The notes: generated from the letters alone by a model not told the origin. DNA of 64,000 bases from Copromyces sp. CBS 386.78 (GCA_030685235.1 MU839153.1:124001-188000), one strand, 5' to 3'. Shown: positions 10,390-20,788, counted from the stretch's first letter. Translations and numbers: made by a program.

Positions 10390-11464
10390 TGCGAAAAAAA
10401 TGTGGCCAAAGTGTGCTTTTGGTGCTGTAGAGGCGTATGGGTGCAGTTACTTTGCTTCTTCTACTGGCGAGTGCAACACAGTAACACTTTGTGGGTTTTG
10501 GTAAGGTGATGATGAGAGGGCCGATAGGTCAGAGGAAACCAGTGTCTGCTGCGTCACTTATACCATTTGAAGCATCCCATGGCTGGACGTTCAAAATTGA
10601 GAAGATATCCGATACCAACTGAATGTGAACGCTTGGGCGGTTACATCTCTTTTCTACGGAATCTGCAGTATTAGCGCGCGGGAAAAGTGTAGTAAAGACC
10701 TTGCGATCTACACACAATGGCTTGGTGGATTAACCGGTATAGCTGTCAATGTTTTCTTGTATGATTCTTGCGCTTATCCGTTTCTCACGTTTTTCCGTTA
10801 TAAACGGAGCATTCCGGGTACGTAACAGCCGACAGCCCAACACACTCTGGGACAAAGCAGGTCTTTTCTTTTGACTGGCACTCAGTATGCCGGCGCTACA
10901 GCGCTACTCTTTTACGAAGGACTATCTCCTCTCACTTGGAAAGCATTGTTCAGCTGCCGGCAGACACCAAACCCAATCAACGCTATTGACATGGGTAGAA
11001 GTCTCTTTGAGATCTACCGAGTGCTTTAGGTTGTTTTCTACCACTCGACTTGTTGATTCATCGAAAACGTTATATGAGCAACTGTGGGTGGCATCGTGAT
11101 GCATGACAACGAAACAAATGATACGGACGGGTAATCTCTGAATGCAAAGGGGGAAAATACGCCGCACTAATGAGACATGTTCGCTTCAAGGTTTATCGCG
11201 TTTGGACTAGGTCAGTCATTAACGATTACAATACGCACAGATTCACACGACGCTGTGCAACTGAACATTGTGTGTGTCCACTTATCCACCACATTATACA
11301 TTGCAATTGCAATCTACCCCTAGCAGAACTACCCTAGTGGTATCCAACCAAGAGAACCTACACTGACTGCATATTCAACTCAATCCAAAGAAATCCACGC
11401 CAGATCCAGCCGGGCTCCATCAAATTCCACACCACACCGTCCACACAGTCGTCGAGGTCCTCCC
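10390..11464. other. Intergenic, nothing recognised
   Basis: Contains the probable promoter of the minus-strand gene at 9802-10389 and the 3' region of the one at 11465-12220. Only short frames on both strands; no repeat or RNA gene recognised. Confidence 0.4.
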
Positions 11465-12220
11465 TCACTTGTCACCAGTTCCTATCTTTACTACACTTTG
11501 GGTAAACTGACGAAACTGCTCAACATTCACCTTTGTCTGCGCTCTTCTATACTCCAAGCAGACCGTGAAATACCCAAGCGACGCAGGCAAACCCAGCAGG
11601 AAAAACACAATTTGGATAAACGTCCAAAACGCAACGGCACTGGCCGCTCCGATGAAGCCATAGAAAGACGGGGAATGCTTGGGTGCCCAACACTTCTTCT
11701 CCTCGTTCCAGTCCGGATCAGCAGGTGCTCTAGCTGTTTTGGTGATTGCAGCAGCACTGGGTGGAGAGTCAGAGTCAGAGCCTCGGTTGTCGTCGAGGCC
11801 GGACCATGCCCTTGGCTCTTCGCCTGGCGTGGTCACTGATCTCTCTTCGACGTCGGAATCTTCTGGCTGTCTCTTGGTCAGGTGGTGCGTAGCCTCTGAT
11901 ATCTTGGCCGTGCTCAGGGAAGTTTCGATGGGATGATTGTCCTGGCGCTTCTTCACTTCTGCAGGCTTGATGGGAGTCGTAGCGATAGCCGAGATCACCG
12001 CCGAGGGAAAGAGAAGGTTGCGTTTGAATGACGGAGAATGAGCGATTTGGCTTGGAGTCGGAATTGATGTCGGGCTTGGGAACTCTCTCTCCAAGTGGAG
12101 GGGCTTCAAGCTGCGCTCCTTCAGGCTCAAGGAACTGCTCGAGGGAAGCGGAGCGGCGGCACCAAAAGGTAGGCCTAGAAGGCCATATGCCAGCAATGAG
12201 AGGAGAATAGGGTAGTGCAT
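11465..12220 (-). CDS. Signal-peptide, membrane protein (array member 4)
   Basis: 251 residues starting at the ATG at 12220-12218. The open frame runs 80 codons further upstream, but only this Met is followed at once by a signal peptide (MHYPILLSLL, ending near FGAAAP), as in its neighbours. Dibasic KRQ occurs twice (91-93 and 116-118), a typical Kex2-type context. A Cys at 177 and a hydrophobic stretch of about 36 residues (187-222, including FWTFIQIVFFLLGLP) follow. That is long enough for one tilted helix or two short ones, longer than in other members. The tail (about 29 residues) is polar and basic. Largest single-frame member of the array. Confidence 0.7.
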   Translation of the reverse strand: MHYPILLSLLAYGLLGLPFGAAAPLPSSSSLSLKERSLKPLHLEREFPSPTSIPTPSQIAHSPSFKRNLLFPSAVISAIATTPIKPAEVKKRQDNHPIETSLSTAKISEATHHLTKRQPEDSDVEERSVTTPGEEPRAWSGLDDNRGSDSDSPPSAAAITKTARAPADPDWNEEKKCWAPKHSPSFYGFIGAASAVAFWTFIQIVFFLLGLPASLGYFTVCLEYRRAQTKVNVEQFRQFTQSVVKIGTGDK

Positions 12221-13043
12221 TGCGAGAGGAAGGCGTTGATGACTTGTCTTCGGTTGAAGATGGCGTGGTAGGTGCGACTTGGACGATAGAAACGAGTGCG
12301 TTCTTGCCCTTTTGGATGATGGTGGTAGCTGTTGCTCTGCCAGAGAGAATGACTTTGTGGGGCATGATATCAAGCTTCCAGACCAACGCCTTTGCAGGAG
12401 CCAGCTCCTGCTTATAACATCGTTGGGACATGGCTGCTGAACGAGAGATAGGGACTGCAATTCTTACAAACTCAATCTCTCAGGCAGGGACAGTTGGTGA
12501 AGAAGACGAGTTAAGCGCGCGGCGAAAGTATAGAATAGGATATATGATCAACAAAGTGGTGGAATCGCAGTAATTTGCTTCTAGCGCCGCGACTTATTCG
12601 ACCTTATCCGCCCTTATTGCCTGGATTCCCGAGTCAATCAATCAACAGGGTCTGTTGGTGCAACATTTTCCATTTGCGGCTCACCATTCACATCAAGCTT
12701 TCATCGAACCAACAGGGGCACTTTCACACTTGAAAGCACCGACGGCATGGGTCCCGTGGCCCGCCGCATTCGATCAACAAAGCTTATTGTCTACGGTACT
12801 GCCCAACGGCCAACGAGCCGCACATAGGCGCTCACACGCCAAGTTCCGTTGCGGAACACTCAGGGCACCAGGAACACGCACGGCAATCAGTCGCGCTCTG
12901 GACTGTCGTGATTCATCCTAGCATTTCCTAACAGCCACATCGTGGTCCATCCACCACTCCGAATCCCAGAAGTTCTGATTCCCCATCTTCATCCCATCCC
13001 AGCGCCTCACCTATGATGATCTTCTAATTGGGTCCTCCTGTCA
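12221..13043. other. Intergenic, nothing recognised
   Basis: Divergence in composition but no coding pattern I trust; an 88-codon plus frame at 12655-12921 has no recognisable features. Confidence 0.4.
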
Positions 13044-13358
13044 TCAAGCAAATAACCCCAAAACAACCAGTCCCAACCCTGCCCCCGCGAACAATCCCGA
13101 GCTTTCCAAGACGTTGCTGCCGTTGTGTTTACACATCATTGAACACGCGCCACTGCCGAATCCTCCCACTCTACCTCCCTTAAATTGTGTCTTGTTATTG
13201 TACTGGTCTCCTTCCTGGACATCTTTGCCTGCCGCTGCCGCTGCTGCTTCCGTTGCTAAGGTGATGCTGGAGGGTGCCTCGATGGTGGCAGTAGACGTAG
13301 CCGAGGCCGTGGCTGTCATAAGAACTAGCAGATGAGGGAGCACACCGCGGAGATGCAT
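13044..13358 (-). CDS. Small secreted, probably GPI-anchored protein (array member 5)
   Basis: 104 residues from the ATG at 13358-13356; upstream codons in the same frame are ignored because this Met begins the signal peptide (MHLRGVLPHLLVLM, to about 20). An Ala-rich segment (38-44), a sequon (NKT at 55), and a CSMMC motif (72-76) follow. The protein ends in a hydrophobic run (SSGLFAGAGLGLVVLGLFA) with no charged tail, which fits a GPI-attachment signal with the acceptor among Asn/Gly/Ser at about 79-87. The C-terminus is nearly the same as in the next gene (13827-14258), so the pair arose by duplication; their 3' ends share the sequence around CAAGCAAATAACCCCAA. Confidence 0.65.
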   Translation of the reverse strand: MHLRGVLPHLLVLMTATASATSTATIEAPSSITLATEAAAAAAGKDVQEGDQYNNKTQFKGGRVGGFGSGACSMMCKHNGSNVLESSGLFAGAGLGLVVLGLFA

Positions 13359-13826
13359 ATTGGTGGAGTGAATAGGTAAGGTAAGGTAATGTGGATTGTT
13401 GAACGTCTGGGGAGATACAACCTGCAAGGGCGAAAGTGCTGTTGATTTCCATTTGAATTTTGAGTAATAGCGGTGGACAAAGGGAAGTAACAAGGTGCGG
13501 TTGTGGTTGGAAACTGCAACTTGATATATCCGGAGGTTGGCCCTCATGTCATCTACGGGGAAGGTGCGCACTCACCTAGCTGCTTCGTTCCTTTCATTAC
13601 TTGCCTATTCACTAGCGCATACACACAGAAACCCCAAAGTGCGTGCAGTTGGTTCTGCATCTTTACTCATCCTAATAACTTGTATACGCTGTGTAGAGCT
13701 ATGATCCACTTCCACAAACGCAAATCCCATTATGCGGCATATCTTAAACGCATCTTAGTTCCAGTTATAGCTCCATCGCACCTCCTGACTAACGCCCCAT
13801 TCACATTCACCTCCAGCACGGACCGA
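13359..13826. other. Intergenic between GPI-type paralogues
   Basis: Promoter region of array member 5; nothing else recognised. Confidence 0.4.
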
Positions 13827-14258
13827 TCAAGCAAATAACCCCAAGACAACCAGTCCGAACCCCGCCCCCATCAACAAGCCCGGCCGCTCCAAGATACTAC
13901 TCCCATTCTTCTTTGAACCACTAGTCTCCGTTGTCATTGCCGTGGTTGTCTTAGAAATGCTTGAGGTGCTCGAGGTTCTGATGCTTGAGGTTTTGGTGAT
14001 GGTGGTAGGAGTAGTAGTAGCAGTCGCCATGGCTTGAGAGTACAGACTCTCTGCGCCGTGGACTATGTCATCCCAAACCGAACGGCCGTTGAGATGTGGT
14101 ATAGATTCGTTGAGATGTGATATAAATTCGCCCGGCTCCCCGGTTGGCGTAGGGTGAGCGTGGTTGATGGACGTGGAAGAGGGGGGCAGCCTCGGATGGA
14201 GGGCAGCGGTGGTTAGGGCGAGGAGGAGGGATACTGGGAGGAGGGTTTGGAGATGCAT
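13827..14258 (-). CDS. Small secreted, probably GPI-anchored protein (array member 6)
   Basis: 143 residues from the ATG at 14258-14256. Signal peptide 1-19 (MHLQTLLPVSLLLALTTAA). A near-repeat of FISHLNESI and IPHLNG (45-58) follows. A Ser/Thr-rich stalk (79-116) is probably O-glycosylated. The protein ends in KKNGSSILERPG followed by a hydrophobic tail (LLMGAGFGLVVLGLFA) with no charged residues after it. That is a GPI-anchor pattern, shared with array member 5 (NGSxxLExxGLxxGAGxGL). A wall or plasma membrane location is the natural inference. Confidence 0.68.
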   Translation of the reverse strand: MHLQTLLPVSLLLALTTAALHPRLPPSSTSINHAHPTPTGEPGEFISHLNESIPHLNGRSVWDDIVHGAESLYSQAMATATTTPTTITKTSSIRTSSTSSISKTTTAMTTETSGSKKNGSSILERPGLLMGAGFGLVVLGLFA

Positions 14259-15407
14259 TTTGCTCGAACGGGAAGTTACCTTAATGTTCGAGTAAGTGGG
14301 GATGTGGAACGGCGAGACCAAGAGCAGGGCAAAAACTCTGCCGATGGGTCAAAGCGGATAAGGTAGCTAGCTGTGGTGATGTCGGAAGTTCGAACCTGGA
14401 AAGGTCGTTGACTAGCGGCTCCGGCTCCATATATCTGCCCAGAAATCTGTTAATGGCGGGGAAACCCTTTGCCGTTTGACCCCTTTGATTTCCAGGTTAT
14501 CATTCAGGATCACTTGCGGGATGTGTCATGGGGCGATTATGTCTTCGCCTTCTGTTAACGGCTCTTCACTTTCTAGCCGTTAGACTGGACGGCACGGGAA
14601 ATATTCCTTTGTGGGTCATATCCTGCGCAAAGACATTGTAGATGCACTATTTCTGGCCCCACCAGATAAAATCTCCCAACAAATGAGTTCACCTCACCTT
14701 TGGAGGTCATCAGCCGTGTTTTACGCAGCAAGAGGCTTGAATTGGTGTTTAGCCCCAAATAGTATCGAATCGGACATTGTGATTGTGTGGCGAAAACCCG
14801 GCCATCATTTCCTTGCATCAACCTTCCTCCGTCTGTCCGTCATCCCAACCTCCGCTTCATGTACGCCAAAGACCTTCCACATAGTGGCCTCCCCAACTTC
14901 CAGCAAGGAACGCAAGATGCTTTTTGCGGCAAAAAATTTCAATATTACCTAGGTAATAATGGTTGTGTCTCTTCGCTCCCTGCTCTTCAATTTGCCGCTG
15001 TCAGCCCTGTCCCGACATACTGGTGGGTCTCTCAGTTGACTGCCCCGACCAAGGGTACCAATCGCAATGACGATGTAAGCAATTATCAAACTCGCTTACC
15101 AATGGACATGGCATTATGTGGTAAAGACGTTTCTCTCCTCCCTTTGCAGTGACTGGTTCGTGAGAGGGATAGATGTCGTTCGGAGAGGACGGCGTCATTG
15201 ATGTCAAGAGAGTGCCGACGGTCTGTGCGCTGGTGCAGGCTACCTGACCAACCCGCTCCCTCGAATGCAAGGTAGGAGGGCTATAGGGTGTACTAGCGCT
15301 GTACTAACGTTCGTAGGGATGCAAGCAGTACGAAACAGTGAGAAAACTGTTAAAGCTCTGATACATGCCGCCAACCCCTCTTGTGCGAGATGGTCGCGGG
15401 TCTGTGA
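14259..15407. other. Divergent-promoter region of the array; no supported gene
   Basis: The array changes strand here, with genes to the left on minus and to the right on plus. On the minus strand at about 14445-14460 the sequence reads CCCCGCCATTAACAG. It resembles part of the conserved upstream block found before the genes at 18976 and 20300. No open frame has a convincing coding pattern. Confidence 0.35.
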
Positions 15408-15668
15408 CGATGCGCTCCACCAGGCTTTGACCAAATTGCAACATCGCAAAAACGACTGCTCATTATCATCACCGTCGCCATCTTCGGTTTCTTCCCCATG
15501 CACACCATGGGTACAACTCTTCTAGAAACAATGACCAAAGGCTCGCGCCAATCATTCCAGCAGACAGCAACCAACAGGTCATTTGTCACATCTCCAGACG
15601 GACGCCAGCGATGTGGACAAAGGACATTCCGTCTGGCACTACCAGTAGAGAAAAGCATCGAACAATGA
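15408..15668 (+). pseudogene. Possible exon remnant with membrane segment
   Basis: An 87-codon open stretch without an initiating Met. After about ten residues it encodes KRLLIIITVAIFGFF, a membrane-like segment, then a polar Thr/Ser/Gln/Arg-rich tail ending at a TGA at 15666-15668. A possible acceptor (CTCCACCAG) precedes it at 15423. The dibasic KR directly before the helix and the location in the array suggest a broken family member, but no leader exon is found upstream. Confidence 0.25.
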
Positions 15669-15954
15669 TCCGCAACCCAAAGCACCCTGAATGTGCTTTA
15701 CCAGAAGCGACAAAGATCATGGCAGTGCAGGGTCTATTCTTACACGCTACGCGCCGGAGACTGCTATCGTCATGGCGTCGGCCCAACGAGGCCGGTTATC
15801 CACTTACCAGCCAAATACGCTAGAACATTGGAAGAAGAAGCGGAGTTTTCAAACACATCTCAACATTCGACCGAATCCCTCGCAAAGGGACTCTCAGTAA
15901 CATTACCAGCGAGAAAACGAAGGGTCCAGCTCCCGGCGAAATATTCCCAGCGAA

Positions 15955-16798
15955 ATGCACGCACACGCTCTCATCCGCTTCACAGTTGCCGTACTATTCG
16001 GTACGTCCGCCGCCATAGCAATTTCCAACCACAAACCCCGCGATTTCTCCGACGTCAACATGAACTCCACGCGTGTGGTCGACGACACGACCATCTACTA
16101 CCCTGGCCCCGTTGACCGCTCCGCACCCACTCCTGTCGATTCGATAACAGCATCTTTCTCCGACACCACAGTTGTATCTGAACAACACAGCACAACTGGT
16201 ACGACCGAGAAAGACATGTACAATAATTAGAACAATGACATATCGAAAATAACGAACCGTCAGGAGGAAAGGGCAAAAGGTACAGAAATTCCGACAGTCA
16301 CATAAGAAAAGATAATGAAGACACGGGTACTGTGGGATTTCCTATCGCCCGTTTTTACAAATCTTGGGTTCGGTGTTAGGATGGCTGTGGGCTCAATGTA
16401 GGAGCCGCAACCTATACCTAGATTCACTACCTGTTTACTGCCTTGGATTCGAGATGGGAAAGGGACCCAAATGACGGGAAGGCTAGTGCTAACACAGTCT
16501 TTTTGCCAGAATCAGCCCCCAATTCCGCTACCACATCCCTTCCACGGCGCATGGTCATCGTTTCTCTAGCATAAATAGCAAAAAGGAAGCATTCAAGAGA
16601 GGAGAACATGGTACCAATGATGGTGAGCAGTTATGCTCGTGTCCATGCCAGTGCTCAGCGATTGGAGCTTCGAAGAAGAAGAAGAAGAAGCTATCGAAAG
16701 GGGCAATTGCCGGAATCGTTGTTGGGTCAGTTCTGGGAGCTGTAATTCTCAGTTGTTTGTTTCTTGTATGGTGTCTCAAGGAGTTACTCAGTTGGTAG
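15955..16798 (+). CDS. Signal-peptide, single-pass membrane protein (array member 7), two exons proposed
   Basis: Proposed exons are 15955-16217 and 16510-16798, 183 residues in total. Exon 1 encodes the leader (MHAHALIRF, LFGTSAA) and the motif TTIYYPGP (residues 45-52), closely matching array member 2. Left unspliced, the frame stops at 16230 without a membrane anchor. A good intron end lies at 16509: branch site CTAAC at about 16488, then CTTTTTGCCAG. The donor GTACAA at 16218 joins it in phase. Exon 2 encodes a polar stretch, a CSCPCQC cluster, six lysines, and a helix (GAIAGIVVGSVLGAVIL, then SCLFLVW), with a very short tail. The 292-base intron is long for this genome, so the donor is uncertain. 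Alternatives are a secreted 91-residue product or a truncated gene. Confidence 0.5.
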
Positions 16799-17398
16799 AC
16801 AATACACAGTACGTGTATATTGACATGCACGCGCGACCAAAAGCGGGCGTTGCTAGATAATAGGGCAACAGGATACGGGCAATAAAGGAGGTTTCTCTTC
16901 ACATAAACAACAGACTAAAAACGGTGACACATTCCGTAGCTCCTACAAGACCACAGAAGCCCACGATCCCGTGAATCAGCGCCCCTCCCAAATTGGCACG
17001 CATTCACCTGCTCAGGTTGAATCTTGGCGCTTTGTTCTCCAGTTTACGCCTCTGGGGTGAGCTGACGATCCAACAGAACTCTTGTCAAATACTTTGGATG
17101 CCGACAAACGCAGCGCGCGGTGATGTGCAACACGAACCCTTCGGGATTTCGCTCTGACACCACCCTTCTGGTTCTTAGAAGCTAGATGTTCTGCTAGAGA
17201 ATGTGATTCACACGCCAGTAATGGATATATCTGCAGATATAAAGCGCGCGCTGTTCCTGAACCGGGGTTTAAGCACAAAGAGTTTCAGAAAACACTAGTC
17301 TAGAGCCGAGCTTCCATTGCCTGCCTGCGCATCTTGACCTCGCTGAGTTGGACAAGATCCGAAATTCAACACTCCTCCTCCAAATTCTCGAAATTAAA
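16799..17398. other. Intergenic, nothing recognised
   Basis: Promoter region of array member 8; short frames only. Confidence 0.4.
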
Positions 17399-17815
17399 AT
17401 GCACCCACAACTACTTTGTGGTCTCCTCCTGGCCGTCATCCTCGGCACATCGATGGCATTCGTCCTTCCCGATCAAGAACCTAGCCCCCAAGATACCACG
17501 AAGGTGACCAACGTCGACTCGGACCCCAAGACGAATCCCGCGAGCACGCCGATCTACTACTATCGTAGCCCAGACTGGTCAGCACAGCCGTCCCGCAACA
17601 AGGAAAACGAAGAGGGCGCGCAAGAAACACATTTCGCATACATTTCGGACGGCACGAAGATCAAGGCCAGGGAGAGGAGCACGCAGGAACATGGAGGCAT
17701 CTACAGGCGAGACGGGGGATCCAACAACACCATCATCATTGTCGTTGCTGTTCTTGTGGGTCTTTTGTTCGTCGGAATCGCGGTGATAACCTGGCGGAAA
17801 TGCCACGGGTATTGA
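17399..17815 (+). CDS. Signal-peptide, single-pass membrane protein (array member 8)
   Basis: 138 residues from the ATG at 17399 in context AAAATGC; upstream in-frame codons lack a start that precedes the leader. Signal peptide 1-20 (MHPQLLCGLLLAVILGTSMA). The motif TPIYYYRSPD (50-59) aligns with TTIYFPGP of members 2 and 7. The ectodomain is Glu/Lys/Asn-rich and short. A dibasic RR lies at 103-104 (IYRRDGG), seven residues before the membrane helix at 111-131 (TIIIVVAVLVGLLFVGIAVI). The tail is only seven residues (WRKCHGY) with a Cys that could be acylated. This is the most compact transmembrane member of the array. A GAGAGA run follows the stop. Confidence 0.72.
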   Translation: MHPQLLCGLLLAVILGTSMAFVLPDQEPSPQDTTKVTNVDSDPKTNPASTPIYYYRSPDWSAQPSRNKENEEGAQETHFAYISDGTKIKARERSTQEHGGIYRRDGGSNNTIIIVVAVLVGLLFVGIAVITWRKCHGY

Positions 17816-18340
17816 ACGATGGGAATTCCATACGAAACCACGAGAGAGAGAGAGAGAGAGAGATGATGGGATTGAATGGAGATGGGCCAGTGGACGGCAA
17901 CGAGGAGGCCGTGGAGGGGGTATATTATGGTTGTACTCGAGTGAACTGGGGATGGTGGGATAGGGAGAAGGAAAATTGTAATGGCGAAACTTTATGGATT
18001 CAAAAGCGCAAAATAGAATAATGTGTGGTTGGCTGGATGGGCTGGAGGAATTGCGGTCGTTACTCGTGCGTGGGAGCAGCTGTATTCGCAAAGTACCTTA
18101 CTGGTTGCCCTCGCAGTTTGGTGCGCATGCTCCGGGTTTTGGTTTTGCAGGTGGTTGACAATGCACTAGTGAATGCTATGCGATATTAAGATATAGAAGA
18201 ATCATTCGTGAGAAGTTCACCAACTACTCGTGGTGGTGGAAGATGACGAATTGTGAACCTTCGGCGCCTGTTGGTGAAGAATGAAGATGGGATAGCAGTG
18301 GGGCTCCAGTATGGAAGGAGGACTTAGCGCCAAAGGGCGA
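17816..18340. other. Intergenic, nothing recognised
   Basis: 3' region of array member 8 and distal upstream region of member 9. A 170-codon minus-strand frame (17579-18091) is His/Pro/Ser-rich and mostly antisense to member 8; not called. Confidence 0.35.
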
Positions 18341-18413
18341 ATGACCAATCATACGTGGCGTGATGTCCCAATGTGGCAATACCCCGCCATTAGCGCACCT
18401 ACCTCGCCAGGAT
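18341..18413 (+). promoter_or_regulatory. Conserved upstream block, copy A
   Basis: About 70 bp that matches 19756-19827. It contains ACCAATCA (a CCAAT box), then TCCCAAT, GGCA, TACCCC, CCATTAGCGC and CCAGGAT or CTGGAT, in the same order with near-constant spacing. It lies about 560 bp before the start of the gene at 18976; the other copy lies about 475 bp before the gene at 20300. Either a shared regulatory element or residue of gene duplication. Confidence 0.45.
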
Positions 18414-18975
18414 CGTTTTCTTTTTACTAACATGGTTAGCACCCAACATGATGCCAGTTTCTACACTTTATGAACGGCAACAAAACCACCACAGCTGTTC
18501 GTACAACTCCGACGGCACCTTGTGGCCAGTATCCATGGTGCCCTACAACAACAACGCGACCAACGGGCGCGATGAACACAACAAACGGGAAGAGCCCAGG
18601 CACGGAGCACAAAGGTCTCGCACGCTGGCTACACGACTCAATCGCCGAGTGTTGAAGGGGAGAGAGCGCTTGGCTATATTTTTCATATACCCGTAGGTAT
18701 CGGGCCTCCGCCACCTTGCAAACTTCGTTATTCCCCCCCACAGATTAAGTGTAAAAGGTTTATCGCCAGCGTCGAGACCGGCGTCCGCTTGGATCGCTAT
18801 ACGCTGATCAGCCGACCAGATGGCGTGGCCTCCGAGCGCTGGATAGAGGGAATGGAAGATGAGGTACAAGTATTTGGAACACCCGTTGAGACGCTACAGT
18901 ACACCTTTATGCCATCATTAACACAGGTATCACAACCAGAGCCTACCTAGCAAGCATCCTCCGCTAGAGCCGAAG
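18414..18975. other. Upstream region of array member 9
   Basis: No coding pattern I trust; minus-strand frames at 18436-18869 lack recognisable features. Confidence 0.35.
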
Positions 18976-19596
18976 ATGAAGCCACAACTAGTCCTTCGTT
19001 TTGCCATCACCACCCTCTTTGGAGTTTCCACCACCTTCGCCGTTTCGGAACGGAAGCTACTCCCGAGAAATGACACCGCTATCCTCAACGGCACCGACTT
19101 AGGCAACGGTACTACACCGCTGAATACCACGACTACGACCTACCACCCCGCAACAGTTACAGTCTATGCCCGCGCTATCCGTGATACCATCGGCTCGGCA
19201 GAAGACATATTCTCCGAAAACAAAAGAGCACCGGAAACACCGCCGAAGAGGGAGAGCAGAAGTAAGAATTCGGGAGCTATCAAACTCCCTCACATAGTGA
19301 GGAAGGATGACACGCAAGGTACAAGCAATACCAACACTGGCACAACGGACGGAGTCAAGAGAGAGACGAACAGCGGTGCAGGCGGGAGCGAAGAACCGCC
19401 GGAGGAACTTGACCCGGGCAGAAAAGCCGGATATGTTTTCATTAAGATCGTCCTCTATGTTGCTATCCCCGGTGTCATTGTCGGGGCTATTGTTTTCCAT
19501 CTTTTGCTTAAATATGGCTGCATCTGTAAGGATAAAGTCAAGGATGGGGATGAAAAATTGAGCGGGAGACACAAGGATGTAGAGATCGGGACTTAG
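18976..19596 (+). CDS. Signal-peptide, single-pass membrane protein (array member 9)
   Basis: 206 residues. Signal peptide MKPQLVLRFAITTLFGVSTT covers about 1-22; the R-F core is shared with members 2, 7 and 10. Four N-glycosylation sequons cluster at 32-52 (NDT, NGT, NGT, NTT) before a Thr run. TVTVYARAIRD (60-70) is the counterpart of the TTIYFPGP motif. Dibasic KR sites occur at 83-84, 91-92 and 128-129. The membrane helix is about 154-178 (VFIKIVLYVAIPGVIVGAIV). The tail has two Cys just inside the membrane (GCICK) and is Lys/Asp-rich. The frame is open without introns. Confidence 0.75.
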   Translation: MKPQLVLRFAITTLFGVSTTFAVSERKLLPRNDTAILNGTDLGNGTTPLNTTTTTYHPATVTVYARAIRDTIGSAEDIFSENKRAPETPPKRESRSKNSGAIKLPHIVRKDDTQGTSNTNTGTTDGVKRETNSGAGGSEEPPEELDPGRKAGYVFIKIVLYVAIPGVIVGAIVFHLLLKYGCICKDKVKDGDEKLSGRHKDVEIGT

Positions 19597-19755
19597 GAGA
19601 GCGGGCTGGAAGGAGGTAGTTTTTGGTACCGAAATTCAGGAATGGCGGGTGTAGATTGCAACTCTCACAGGCAATATCTCACGTCTTTTCCGTCATCATT
19701 TTTTTCACTTTTTTCTTTTCCTTTTTCCTTTTGCTCTCGTTGATCGCGAAGGTTC

Positions 19756-19827
19756 GATCAACCAATCAAAGCGCGTTTCATATCCCAATAAGGCAGTACC
19801 CCTCCATTAGCGCCCACCTCTCCTGGA
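19756..19827 (+). promoter_or_regulatory. Conserved upstream block, copy B
   Basis: Second copy of the block at 18341-18413, with AACCAATCA, TCCCAATAAGGCAGTACCCC and CCATTAGCGC in order. It precedes the gene at 20300 by about 475 bp. Confidence 0.45.
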
Positions 19828-20299
19828 TATTCCCTGTCATGCCCCGCAGTCTTGTCCTGCCTGTCCTCTTCAGCCGTCGCGAATTCAAAGAATTACCTTT
19901 CCGCTACCCTCCTAGCCATACGGTATACGGAAAATGTTAGGAATAGCAGATGCCAAGCAACCCACCATTCGTTGCCAGTCTAGAACTACTGGGCTATTTT
20001 CCGTCATGCAACCAACAGGCTCGTTGGCGTAGGCATTCTAAACAAAGGGAAGCGATGGACACCAAGAATCGCAATAGCGACGAAAGAGCCAACCAAAAAA
20101 GCCATTGAAGGGACGGGCACGTGAGTCATAGGCGTTAACACCCATCCGCTGGCTCTCAGCGCGCCGTCGCGAAAGTCGATCTCCCTATCCTACAAAGGCT
20201 TGCTCTCTGCGACGACGCTGACTGACCATTTCTCCTTGCCAGCATCATCATCTTCTACCCAAGACCCGGCACGACTTTCACAATCAGAAACACACCACC

Positions 20300-20788
20300 A
20301 TGCATCCACCACGGTTCATTCGATTCGCCCTTACGCTCCTCATCACAGCCGCTATCTCTGCTGCTGTCCTCGTTCCAAAATCCGCAGTGTCTCCGTCAGG
20401 GGCCCCAGAAATCTCCAAGCGAAACACCAATGCGATCCACACAAGCCAGCAGCCACCTGCGGCTGTCGCGACGCCCACGGTCTACTACGCTCGCGGGGAC
20501 CCGGTTCGAGCCCGAGAGAGAAACACCCGCTTTGCCGGTCCGAAGCGGGAGATTATCCCACGCGAAGACGGTGGCAGGACTCGAGGTGCGCGTGAATACA
20601 GCACAGAAGAAGATTTAGGGGAGGGGAATATTGGGCGAGCAAGCAGAATACACCGTCGAGACGTAGCAGGTATGGCGACGCCGGGATTTGCCATCCTAGT
20701 GGCATTTGCGGCCATTGCTTTTGTTGTACTCGTTTGGTTCACCTTCATCTATTGTATCAACAAGAGGCAGACTGCTGTCATTCAGTAA
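20300..20788 (+). CDS. Signal-peptide, single-pass membrane protein (array member 10)
   Basis: 162 residues from the ATG at 20300 (CACCATGC, good context). Signal peptide MHPPRFIRFALTLLITAAIS covers about 1-22. TPTVYYARGDP (58-68) matches the tyrosine motif of members 2, 7, 8 and 9. Dibasic sites are KR at 40-41, PKRE at 81-84 and HRR at 118-120; the last sits nine residues before the membrane helix (129-152, FAILVAFAAIAFVVLVWFTF). The tail is about ten residues (NKRQTAVIQ). Arg is unusually frequent in the ectodomain. No intron required. Confidence 0.74.
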   Translation: MHPPRFIRFALTLLITAAISAAVLVPKSAVSPSGAPEISKRNTNAIHTSQQPPAAVATPTVYYARGDPVRARERNTRFAGPKREIIPREDGGRTRGAREYSTEEDLGEGNIGRASRIHRRDVAGMATPGFAILVAFAAIAFVVLVWFTFIYCINKRQTAVIQ

